In this document: positions 1 to 5,744 of the stretch, piece by piece
Layout: every line of letters starts with the position of its first letter
Position numbering within the stretch: the first letter of the stretch is position 1
Translations under genes and position numbers: made by a program
Assembly: GCA_030688135.1 (NCBI GenBank)
Contig: JAUYIW010000076.1
Location: 1 to 10,663, forward strand
DNA length: 10,663 nt
Direction of reading: 5' to 3'
From: Candidatus Uhrbacteria bacterium
GTDB taxonomy: Bacteria > Patescibacteriota > Patescibacteriia > UBA9934
Notes under the pieces: generated by a model
Databases searched by the model: none
What the model saw: only the letters and a program-made list of their open reading frames with translations
What the model was told of the DNA's origin: nothing

Positions 1-334
1 CGCAAAGTATGCCACCTGGCGGTAAGGTTGGAGTCTCCGGCTTATCCTTACCAATTCCAGAAAGGATTATGCGTAGACTTTCGATAAGCGGGTTGTGATT
101 GTAAGAAAATCCAACTCTCTTTTCTTTCATTAAACTCAGTATCTGTAGAAGATCGGAATCGCGACCCTTTCCAGTCTGGAGTGAACGAAGAGGCCGTTTT
201 ACATTTTTCACATAATCTACCATATCATCAATGGTTCCCCGTAAATCTGGAATTTTACTCATATCTTTTAAGACCTCTTTATTAGACTCCGGAATAGATG
301 AATGCGCCTCTTTATGAGAATTAAATTCTTGCAT
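1..334 (-). CDS. Hypothetical protein, partial (C-terminus beyond window)
   Basis: The reading frame starts at ATG (334-332) and stays open for 111 codons to the window edge, so only the N-terminal part is visible. The protein begins MQEFNSHKEAHSSIPESNKE and continues with a hydrophilic, mixed-charge stretch (DLRGTIDDMVDYVKNVKRPL around residues 32-51). No signal peptide, membrane segment or catalytic motif is visible, and I do not recognise a family. It begins 44 nt after the stop of the 403-residue gene on the same strand, with the same low GC and no clear Shine-Dalgarno site, so co-transcription is likely. Evidence for coding is the uninterrupted frame and amino-acid composition. Confidence 0.6.
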   Translation of the reverse strand, partial: MQEFNSHKEAHSSIPESNKEVLKDMSKIPDLRGTIDDMVDYVKNVKRPLRSLQTGKGRDSDLLQILSLMKEKRVGFSYNHNPLIESLRIILSGIGKDKPETPTLPPGGILC

Positions 335-378
335 ATAATTTGGTAATGAATTAAATGTTTACTTGATTTATGTAGCCC

Positions 379-1590
379 TTAATTTTCAATGATTCCAAAT
401 ATAAGTTTAATTAAAGCTTCGGCTTGTCCTCGAGACAACTCTGTAAACGAAGCTTGAAATTGTCTGAATTCACGATCTACGTGGCTGTATTTTTTAAAGA
501 AATCTTTTGTGTCTTGGTTAGATATGTTTGGTTCAATTATTTTTTTTGACTCTTCATTAACATCAGCTGCAAATGTTTTAAGAGTATCTTCAGTACGAAA
601 TTCTGGTTCAAAATCATTTAATCGTGTAAACGAAGCAACGCCTATCATTTCATTAATCAAAAAACTGAAATGTCTTTCAATACCAGCTATATCTGAAACA
701 CTAATTTTGCAACGAACATAATCGCCATAGTCAGATCCTCCGTGTTTCCGTGCAAACTGTCTTTGCTCATCTGGTCCGATAAATTCATACACAAATTCTA
801 ATTGTCGTTTTGATTTAGGATTCTTAATCCATTCAAAAACATCTTCTTTATATAAATTAATCTGCTCGGTAGATGATTCGGTAGGTATCAAAATCTCTTT
901 TTTTATTAGCCTACCCTTCAATCTTGGAAACATGTTAATCGATTCCTGCTTTGCATATTCTGCTATATTTTCTATGTCGTCTATATTATCTATGATTAGA
1001 TTTTTAACTTGTTTCTTCTTAAAGCGCAGAAAATTCACTACGTCTTTGATATTTACAAAATGCACTAACACAGTGTAAAACATGTAATCAAGATCAAATT
1101 CACTTTTTAATAAATCAATAATTTTTATACGATCTGTAGAGTTTGTTGATGAAATGCATTCGTTCATAAGTCGTTTTACATCTGCTTTTTTCTCATCCGG
1201 AATTAACTTAGTTGTATCAATCTGATCTATTGCAAAGAGTACTGTCTTCTTTTTTTCCATAACTATAGCCTTTGCCTCAATTTCAATTTCGAGTAAAGTC
1301 TCAAGTGCTCTATGTTTGCGTACAGAAAAAAACTCTGATTTAATTTCACTTGTTAGACGTAGGATTTTTATATGGGCGTCGCTTTCTACATCGTCAACGC
1401 GTTTTTCTTCTGCTCTAAATGCCTCTACTAAATCATTCGTATGTTGTTGAAGACTTAGAATCTTTTCATCGTTAAGTTTGTCCCTGGTATAAATGGTCAC
1501 ATCTTTTGCAAGAATGATCGCATCCTGCATATACGAAGGAAGCATTTCTAACGGTAATGGTCCCAAATCTATATTTCTTCTATTATCCAT
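379..1590 (-). CDS. Hypothetical AT-rich 403-residue protein, N-terminal helical/coiled-coil region
   Basis: Complete frame from ATG at 1590 to TAA at 379. It is predicted soluble: no signal peptide or membrane segment. Residues about 40-115 are rich in Glu, Lys, Leu and Ile with charged spacing suggesting long helices or a coiled coil. Residues 170-210 are Ile/Val/Lys/Asp-rich. Residues 260-320 look like a mixed alpha/beta domain (RQLEFVYEFIGPDEQRQFAR, then GGSDYGDYVRCKISVSD). The C-terminus is helical and acidic. I recognise no family. No Shine-Dalgarno site precedes the ATG; this and the very low GC match the partial gene 44 nt downstream, with which it probably forms an operon. The pair could be an accessory (defence or mobile-element cargo) module, but no sequence motif shows this. 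Confidence 0.8.
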   Translation of the reverse strand: MDNRRNIDLGPLPLEMLPSYMQDAIILAKDVTIYTRDKLNDEKILSLQQHTNDLVEAFRAEEKRVDDVESDAHIKILRLTSEIKSEFFSVRKHRALETLLEIEIEAKAIVMEKKKTVLFAIDQIDTTKLIPDEKKADVKRLMNECISSTNSTDRIKIIDLLKSEFDLDYMFYTVLVHFVNIKDVVNFLRFKKKQVKNLIIDNIDDIENIAEYAKQESINMFPRLKGRLIKKEILIPTESSTEQINLYKEDVFEWIKNPKSKRQLEFVYEFIGPDEQRQFARKHGGSDYGDYVRCKISVSDIAGIERHFSFLINEMIGVASFTRLNDFEPEFRTEDTLKTFAADVNEESKKIIEPNISNQDTKDFFKKYSHVDREFRQFQASFTELSRGQAEALIKLIFGIIEN

Positions 1591-1745
1591 ATAATTATAC
1601 CTATAAAGTGATAAAATGGCTTTTTGTCGTATTTTTTATGTAATTAGTACTAAGTTTATCACAAAACCAAATTAACCACAGCTGAATTTTGGCTTAATTT
1701 GATAATATACACAAGAGTATGTCTTTTTGATGTTTTGGCACTTAG
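1591..1745. other. AT-rich intergenic region with decayed IS30-like end
   Basis: No gene is visible. An 8-bp inverted repeat (CAAATTAA 1668-1675, TTAATTTG 1694-1701) lies here. From about 1700 onward the DNA is alignable by eye, with gaps, to 2680-2728 beside the IS30 transposase fragment (TTTGA..TAT....CAAGA.TATG....TTTTGG). This suggests an older, degraded copy of the same IS end. Confidence 0.4.
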
Positions 1746-1771
1746 GTGGTGCATTGAGTATAGAACTCGGG
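1746..1771 (+). repeat. 26-bp direct repeat, copy 1 (IS30-end-like)
   Basis: Positions 1746-1771 are identical to 2729-2754 (GTGGTGCATTGAGTATAGAA then CTCGGG). Copy 2 lies about 70 bp upstream of the start codon of an IS30-type transposase fragment, where a terminal repeat is expected, so this is probably the surviving outer end of another copy of that IS. Exactly 15 bp separate it from a TTGACA hexamer, as in copy 2. The alternative is a conserved element upstream of two related promoters. Confidence 0.6.
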
Positions 1772-1786
1772 GCATACACCAGACAC

Positions 1787-1815
1787 TTGACAAACACTAA
1801 ATTTTGTGTTAGATT
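1787..1815 (+). promoter_or_regulatory. Sigma-70-type promoter for the 1.8-2.2 kb unit
   Basis: TTGACA (1787-1792), a 17-nt spacer, then TAGATT (1810-1815). The -35 is perfect and the spacing ideal; the -10 matches 4 of 6. Predicted transcription start is about 1822. It points at the two small frames that end before the terminator at 2267. Confidence 0.6.
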
Positions 1816-1832
1816 ATCTTCTTACTTTTTAC

Positions 1833-1976
1833 TTGCCTTGGTGGCCATTGGCGGTACTACATAGCAAGAGATATGCAGATGGAAACCGTGCCACTTCCAA
1901 AACTCACGAACTTATCGCGATTTTTGGAAGCGACACAAGGATTGTCCTAGTGCCGTTAAAACCCATAGAGGTGTAA
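1833..1976 (+). CDS. Possible small basic protein (47 aa)
   Basis: A frame from TTG (1833) to TAA (1974-1976) encodes 47 residues; GTG at 1806 in the same frame would give 56 but lies upstream of the predicted transcription start (about 1822). The product begins PWWPLAVLHSKRYADGNRAT after the start and ends FGSDTRIVLVPLKPIEV; the middle is basic and the end hydrophobic, which reads like protein. No Shine-Dalgarno site is seen. It sits 25 nt before the next small gene, inside the same promoter-terminator interval. A second frame here, starting ATG 1874, gives only 25 codons. I do not recognise the product. The region might instead be an untranslated leader. Confidence 0.3.
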   Translation: MPWWPLAVLHSKRYADGNRATSKTHELIAIFGSDTRIVLVPLKPIEV

Positions 1977-2001
1977 AATCAAACAGAAAAATTGGCATCT
2001 A

Positions 2002-2241
2002 TTGGTGAAAGTCCTGGAACCAGACGAGGAGTTCGAACTGGACTTCCTCATGCTGGCCCGAGGCCAGACTCGTGCGGACGACTTGAAGTTTTTCTTCGAG
2101 GATGACCCGATCGAGTGTATCAAAACAGGATCTCTGCATGAGATCCTGGAGTATGTCCGCCATCGTTGGGGAGACGATGGCGTGCAGGGGGTAATTGACC
2201 AGGCAGTGAGTGCAGAGGCGGATCCCACTGCCGAAGAGTGA
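2002..2241 (+). CDS. Small acidic protein of unknown function (79 aa)
   Basis: Frame from TTG 2002 (or GTG 2005) to TGA at 2239-2241. An upstream in-frame stop (TAG 1966-1968) limits it and no ATG is available before codon 17, so the start is uncertain and no Shine-Dalgarno site helps. The product is strongly acidic (VKVLEPDEEFELDFLMLARG near the start, DDGVQGVIDQAVSAEADP near the end), soluble, probably mostly helical. The frame is clearly GC-richer than the surrounding DNA, suggesting a separate origin. It is the last gene of a unit that starts at the promoter at 1787 and ends at the terminator at 2267. A basic/acidic pair of small ORFs recalls toxin-antitoxin layouts, but no known family motif is present. 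Confidence 0.6.
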   Translation: MVKVLEPDEEFELDFLMLARGQTRADDLKFFFEDDPIECIKTGSLHEILEYVRHRWGDDGVQGVIDQAVSAEADPTAEE

Positions 2242-2254
2242 CCACCGTGGTCAC
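2238..2254. other. Perfect 8-bp inverted repeat over the stop codon
   Basis: GTGACCAC-C-GTGGTCAC overlaps the TGA stop of the 79-residue gene. With a one-base centre it is unlikely to be an efficient RNA hairpin, so it may be a dimeric protein-binding site or a chance palindrome beside the terminator. Confidence 0.35.
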
Positions 2255-2266
2255 TGCTCCCTACTA

Positions 2267-2297
2267 CGAGCCCATACATATGGGCTCGTTTCTTTTT
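2267..2297 (+). terminator. Intrinsic terminator of the small-gene unit
   Basis: Arms CGAGCCCATA (2267-2276) and TATGGGCTCG (2279-2288) are perfect complements; opening the central A-T pairs gives an 8-bp stem with a hexaloop. It is followed by TTTCTTTTT (2289-2297). It lies 26 nt after the TGA at 2241. Confidence 0.85.
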
Positions 2298-2349
2298 GAT
2301 TACTGTAACCATACACTTCTACAAAACATAAAACTTAATCAATCACCTT

Positions 2350-2385
2350 CGTTACGCGCAACCCTTAGGGTTGCAATAGTTACGA
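2350..2385. repeat. Palindromic repeat copy 1 (GCAACCCT-T-AGGGTTGC)
   Basis: The core palindrome 2358-2374 has 8-bp arms around a T. The 36-bp flanked unit (CGTTACGCG + core + AATAGTTA) recurs almost unchanged at 4533-4568, and the core also at 4485. On the minus strand it forms the last codons of the broken IS30 transposase frame, which suggests that it inserted into, or marks, the truncation point. Confidence 0.75.
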
Positions 2386-2660
2386 CCACACTTGAGTTCA
2401 GACAAGACATAATCTCGGAGTCGTTCATCTTTATCTAACTTACGTCTAACATTTCCTCTACAGACTCGGCGCTTCTTTGTTTGTTCTTCGGCGTAGACAG
2501 CAGAATATTTACCGCTTGGTTTACTGTTTCTTTGAATCTCACGAGAAATGACGCCATGGTTACGATATAGCGTCTTTGCAATACGTCTAATACTCCATTT
2601 TCCAGCTAAATTCAGCTCAACTCGTTGCCTTTCTAAAAACGTAATTTCTCGTCCATTCAT
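2352..2660 (-). pseudogene. IS30-family transposase, N-terminal fragment
   Basis: The frame begins with ATG at 2660-2658 (MNGREITFLERQRVELNLAG) and matches the N-terminal helix-turn-helix region of IS30-family transposases: a LTxxER..IE-type opening, then WSIRRIAKTLYRNHGVISRE, where the conserved ISREI-N signature occupies about residues 36-44, followed by a basic KKRR tract. After LRDYVLSELKCG the expected W-SPEQI continuation is replaced by residues encoded by the palindromic repeat, then a stop. Only 102 residues remain, against about 320 for intact members, and the DDE catalytic domain is absent. The frame is open further upstream (to 2813), but those residues come from the IS end and lack family similarity. 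Non-functional as a transposase; a DNA-binding remnant could still be expressed. Confidence 0.85.
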
Positions 2661-2681
2661 AGGGTTCTTTTTTGACCCTAT
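2659..2681 (-). promoter_or_regulatory. Hairpin at the transposase start codon
   Basis: ATAGGGT (2659-2665) and ACCCTAT (2675-2681) are 7-bp complements; in the minus-strand transcript the stem takes in two bases of the AUG. Such a stem would hide the initiation site. Translation-blocking structures are known for other IS transposase mRNAs; for this element it is inferred from sequence only. Confidence 0.4.
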
Positions 2682-2728
2682 TTGACAGTATTTGCAAGAA
2701 TATGCAGTTTTGGCATTTTCGGCTCTAA

Positions 2729-2754
2729 GTGGTGCATTGAGTATAGAACTCGGG
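2729..2754 (+). repeat. 26-bp direct repeat, copy 2 (probable IS30 end)
   Basis: Identical to 1746-1771. It lies upstream of the IS30-type transposase fragment and immediately before a promoter, so it probably marks the outer boundary of that insertion sequence. No inverted partner is found at the other side of the fragment, agreeing with deletion of the rest of the element. Confidence 0.6.
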
Positions 2755-2769
2755 ATCATGGTAACACAA

Positions 2770-2798
2770 TTGACAATCTTACTGTTTTGTTGTAAATT
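2770..2798 (+). promoter_or_regulatory. Promoter of the secreted 458-residue protein
   Basis: TTGACA (2770-2775), 17-nt spacer, TAAATT (2793-2798). Predicted start near 2805 gives a leader of about 17 nt before ATG 2822. Geometry is the same as in the promoter at 1787, including the 15-bp distance to the 26-bp repeat. Confidence 0.65.
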
Positions 2799-2821
2799 AA
2801 GACTTATATTCAAGTCGAATT

Positions 2822-4198
2822 ATGACAAAAAAAACACTCAAAACATTCCTTCTCGCATTCACGATTACCGCTCTTGTTGGCACGGGAACAATTGTTTCGG
2901 CTGGAAATGTTATCGATGACACACTTTGGGAAACCCGAAACTATGATACTCAGTGGGATTACGAAGGCTACTCTGTTTCTCGATACGACGGAGACCTCTA
3001 TTACGAACACGTCCTCGGTGGAGAATCATTACGAGAAGAGGGGATCTTCCCACTCCTTCACTACACCTACGACGATTCAGGAGATCGACAAACGGCAAAC
3101 TTCACTCTCCTATACACAGAAACAATGAAGATGGTTGAAACGTCTTACACACTTCCAGAAGCAGACGTAAGTTTCTACATTCCATATGCGCGCGCACCAA
3201 ACGTCATTGCAAATACGGGTCGTTCCCTCCGTTCAATTGAAATGATTGGAAATCAAATTGTTGTTATTAGTTACCCAGACGAAGGAGAAAGTTTCTACCT
3301 TCTTGACCCACTCACTCTCGAGGCAACCCTTCTTACCAATTTTGACGCCTTTGAAGAAGATAAACGATTAGATATCGATGATACTTACGCTGTAGACAAT
3401 ATAGTTTATATTCGTGGAACGGATTACGCGACATCAGAAAAGAATGGAGCAACCACCTCATTTACAGATGCTTACGATGTGTGTTGGGGCGTCAATAAAA
3501 ATGGCGATGTCGAATCTCTTGAAACATGCCCAGAGCGTGAGCTAATAGATCTAGATTATACAGATTACGTTTCTAACGGATTTCATCAAACAGATCAGCT
3601 CGGTAACCTTGCGATTGGTCAAATTGGACGAGGCGTATACGCGAAAGATGAAGACGGAACCCTTTCACGACTTGGATATGGCTGGGGAACAAGTGCTGGC
3701 GCTCAAAAATGGGATCGATTCCAGCCTTTCATGCCGCTCACCGCTGGTGACAATTTTGTTGCCTGGTTTGGAGCCGACGCGAGTTTATATGTCGCAGAGC
3801 TAAACGGCGAGCCGCTCCCAGACGATGGGATTCAAGATTTACCACTTTCAACCCCATTCCGAACAGAGTCTGATCCAACCGTTTACTTTATCTTCCTTGA
3901 CCACAACTACGAATCTCGCGCATTCTTGAATGAGCAAGAGTACGTCGACGCACTAGCAGATCCAACGTTTTCAAAAGTGGTAGTCGTTGCAGACGAATTA
4001 CTCGCTCTCCATCAAGAATCGAAAACAGAGTGGTCCCTGTGGCACGGCTCAATCTATCGCCCTATTGATACGATTGTGAGTGATTCTTCAGAAAGTGAGC
4101 CATCTTACGAGAAAAATACGAACTATAACGGAAATTATAAACCGCAGGATATCTACAACCCTGGATTTTATTCGGTGATGGACGACTATAGGAAATAA
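2822..4198 (+). CDS. Secreted protein of unknown function
   Basis: 458 residues from ATG 2822 to TAA 4196-4198. The N-terminus is a classical signal peptide: MTKKTLKTFL, a hydrophobic core to about residue 22, and a likely cleavage after VSA (residue 27). The mature part is acidic and rich in Tyr, Asp, Thr and Ser, with two cysteines (C221, C236) that could form a disulfide. Segments such as GNQIVVISYPDEGESFYLLD (143-162) look like beta-propeller or WD-like strands, but no repeat register is clear and no catalytic motif is recognised. The C-terminal 40 residues are low-complexity (Ser/Glu, then Asn/Tyr). There is no sorting motif or membrane anchor, so release or non-covalent surface association is likely. 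Own promoter at 2770; no Shine-Dalgarno site. Codon use is richer in C-ending codons than in the pilus genes. Confidence 0.85.
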   Translation: MTKKTLKTFLLAFTITALVGTGTIVSAGNVIDDTLWETRNYDTQWDYEGYSVSRYDGDLYYEHVLGGESLREEGIFPLLHYTYDDSGDRQTANFTLLYTETMKMVETSYTLPEADVSFYIPYARAPNVIANTGRSLRSIEMIGNQIVVISYPDEGESFYLLDPLTLEATLLTNFDAFEEDKRLDIDDTYAVDNIVYIRGTDYATSEKNGATTSFTDAYDVCWGVNKNGDVESLETCPERELIDLDYTDYVSNGFHQTDQLGNLAIGQIGRGVYAKDEDGTLSRLGYGWGTSAGAQKWDRFQPFMPLTAGDNFVAWFGADASLYVAELNGEPLPDDGIQDLPLSTPFRTESDPTVYFIFLDHNYESRAFLNEQEYVDALADPTFSKVVVVADELLALHQESKTEWSLWHGSIYRPIDTIVSDSSESEPSYEKNTNYNGNYKPQDIYNPGFYSVMDDYRK

Positions 4199-4211
4199 AA
4201 AAACAGCCCGC
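4199..4211 (+). other. Half of an intrinsic terminator, interrupted by an IS
   Basis: AAAAACAGCCCGC directly after the stop codon has the form of the left arm of a common A-run/GC-stem/T-run terminator, but the expected GCGGGCTG-TTTTT arm is absent downstream. The IS3 end begins 2-3 nt later, so the insertion probably split the terminator. Confidence 0.4.
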
Positions 4212-4213
4212 TT

Positions 4214-4256
4214 TGATCTGTACCCCAAAAAGTGGACACGAAAGCGCCCACTTTTT
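4214..4256 (+). mobile_element. IS3-family left end
   Basis: TGATCTGTACCCCAAAAAGT at 4214-4233, continuing GGACAC, resembles terminal inverted repeats of IS3-group elements (TG start, CCCCAAAAAGTGGACA-type core). AAAAAGTGG (4227-4235) and CCACTTTTT (4248-4256) form a 9-bp hairpin ending in a T-run, which could block outside transcription from entering the element. The right end is not in this window. Confidence 0.6.
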
Positions 4257-4278
4257 AATTATGTTAAACTACTCCCAT

Positions 4279-4509
4279 ATGAACAGAAGAACATTCACGA
4301 AGGAACAGATCGATGAAATGCTAAAGAACGCGAACGTATCGTACTGTACGGAGAGGTCCGTTACGTACACAAAGGACTTCAAGCTTCTTGCCATCAGGCT
4401 CTACGAACATGGATTAACATCGTCCGAGATATTCAGGAAGGCAGGGTTCAATCTCGACCTAGTCGGAAGGTATCAGCCTAACCTGCAACCCTTAGGGTTG
4501 CAATGGTAA
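4279..4509 (+). pseudogene. IS3-family transposase OrfA, truncated
   Basis: Frame from ATG 4279 (MNRRTFTKEQIDEMLKNANV) to TAA 4507-4509. It matches the OrfA/helix-turn-helix type that opens RR.FT.EQI..ML.N..V and continues with YTKDFKLLAIRLYEHGLTSS (about residues 30-49) and EIFRKAGFNLDLVGR, typical of IS3-group OrfA N-termini. After LVGRYQP the family continuation is lost and the last residues (NLQPLGLQW) are read from the palindromic repeat. OrfB with the DDE domain is absent. An upstream in-frame ATG at 4213 lies in the IS end and is not the family start. A remnant, not able to transpose. Confidence 0.75.
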
Positions 4510-4585
4510 GATAACTTATTAAACTCAGCCACGTTTACGCGCAACCCTTAGGGTTGTAATAGTTAGATGACTTATTAAACTCAGC
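4485..4585. repeat. Two tandem 56-bp repeats with GCAACCCTTAGGGTTGC palindrome
   Basis: Core palindromes lie at 4485-4501 and 4541-4557 (last base T in the second), spaced 56 bp apart. After each core comes a variant of AAT.GT.AGAT.ACTTATT and then AAACTCAGC. The second unit and its flank closely match 2350-2385. No T-run follows, so they do not look like terminators. The first unit begins just where the IS3 orfA similarity ends. Confidence 0.75.
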
Positions 4586-4636
4586 TCCATGCCAAACTGC
4601 TATCTCTACCGTTAAACCCAAGAGTTAATCCAAATA

Positions 4637-4666
4637 TTACAAAACAAATGGCCTCCGTGGTATAAT
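4637..4666 (+). promoter_or_regulatory. Promoter of the membrane protein-pilB operon
   Basis: Extended -10 TGGTATAAT (4658-4666) with consensus TATAAT; a weak -35 TTACAA (4637-4642) at 18 nt. Predicted start near 4673, giving a leader of about 41 nt to ATG 4714. Confidence 0.55.
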
Positions 4667-4683
4667 ATCTTAGAGGCTTTTTT
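4651..4683 (+). terminator. Short terminator-like hairpin containing the -10 box
   Basis: GCCTC (4651-4655) and GAGGC (4673-4677) pair around a 17-nt loop and are followed by six T (4678-4683). The stem is short, so termination may be weak. The loop holds the TATAAT box of the next operon, so upstream transcription could be stopped while a new transcript starts at the right arm. Confidence 0.45.
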
Positions 4684-4713
4684 GAATATCTAAAAGCTTT
4701 CGATTACAAAAAT

Positions 4714-5709
4714 ATGGTAAAGGGAGGCGCATACAAAAAAATTATAAGTCAGGCGTGGCAGACTACTAGAACTCACAAAGAACTTTGGTTTTTTGCTATT
4801 CTAGCAGGACTTGCAAATACCGGCGTCGTGTTCAATAGCGTGGTAAAAACATTTCTGCGTATACGACCTGCGGACCAAGTAAACTTGGAGACTTTCAAAT
4901 ATGTAGTTGACCTTGCTCCATGGCTGCTCCTTTATATTAAAAACCTGCTAACTCTTGACACTGTACGAATTGTAGCTACGGTGCTAGTGATTCTGTTAAT
5001 ATTGTCAGTCGCAACACTTGTTATAGTGATGTCTCAACACATTCTACTTTCAGGAATCTTTCGCTCAACACGCAAAAAAAATCAGCTTAAACTTCGTGGA
5101 CTCTTTCGTGAATTGCGACACCTTCACTTCTGGCGTATCCTTTCAGTAGATCTTCTGATCTACTTGCTGTCGAGCATTCTGCTATCGTTTTCATCGCTTG
5201 CTCTTGCCGGTCTCTTGACTGACAATCTAGGAATTGACCTATTTGTCTTTACTGGAATCTACACCTTACTACTCCCATTACTTTTCACGCTAAATCTACT
5301 TGGCATGTTCGTACTCATAAACATTGTACGACTCGACAAAGGACTCATAAGGGCGTTCACAAGGGCATGGAACCTACTTAGCGGACACTGGCTTGCTGCA
5401 CTCGAAGTTGCACTACTGCTGTTTGTTATAAACTTCTTGGCTTCAATTCTACTCTTGACAGCGCTTGTAATTTACGCAATCCCGGCAATCGTTTTCTACA
5501 TTGCAGCCTTCCACTCAGGTTCGTTGTTGCTTGTCGCAATAGTTTCAGTATTCGGTGCGCTAGGGGCTCTTGCAATTGTGCTCGTATTTGCCGGCGCAAT
5601 TACAACATTTAACTACAGCATATGGATTGAACTAATGGAGCGGTTTGAACGCTATGGAGCAACGCCTGTTATAGATAAACTCGTTGCTAGATTCAAACGA
5701 ATGTTTTAG
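4714..5709 (+). CDS. Polytopic membrane protein of unknown function
   Basis: 331 residues from ATG 4714 to TAG 5709. Hydrophobic blocks at about residues 24-44, 86-112, 140-168, 174-206, 226-265 and 270-300 predict six to eight membrane spans; the last two blocks are long and may each be hairpins. Basic loops (RSTRKKNQLKLRGLFRELRH, 117-136) suggest a cytoplasmic connector. The short N-terminus (YKKIISQAWQTTRTHKELWF) and the C-terminus (RFKRMF) are also basic. No catalytic or transporter motif is recognised; it resembles generic integral membrane proteins of unknown function. Only 35 nt separate it from the pilus ATPase gene on the same strand, so the two are probably co-transcribed; a role in pilus assembly is only suggested by this position. 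No Shine-Dalgarno site precedes the ATG. Confidence 0.85.
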   Translation: MVKGGAYKKIISQAWQTTRTHKELWFFAILAGLANTGVVFNSVVKTFLRIRPADQVNLETFKYVVDLAPWLLLYIKNLLTLDTVRIVATVLVILLILSVATLVIVMSQHILLSGIFRSTRKKNQLKLRGLFRELRHLHFWRILSVDLLIYLLSSILLSFSSLALAGLLTDNLGIDLFVFTGIYTLLLPLLFTLNLLGMFVLINIVRLDKGLIRAFTRAWNLLSGHWLAALEVALLLFVINFLASILLLTALVIYAIPAIVFYIAAFHSGSLLLVAIVSVFGALGALAIVLVFAGAITTFNYSIWIELMERFERYGATPVIDKLVARFKRMF

Positions 5710-5744
5710 TTCTAGCCAAATCCAATAAATCCTAACCGCTAAAC

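Noticed and set aside
1594..1599. TATAAT on the minus strand just before ATG 1590
   Set aside because: It ends 3 nt before the start codon, so a transcript from it would begin inside the gene; no -35 at a suitable distance.
1834..1980. Possible 5S rRNA: CTTGGTGGCCATTGGCGGTAC resembles the 5S 5' region
   Set aside because: No complementary 3' end (GCCAAGG-type) follows and the conserved central loop is absent or scrambled; the match is limited to a short GC-rich string.
2661..2813. N-terminal extension of the IS30 transposase fragment
   Set aside because: The extra residues are encoded by the IS end and the 26-bp repeat; family similarity starts at MNGREITF.
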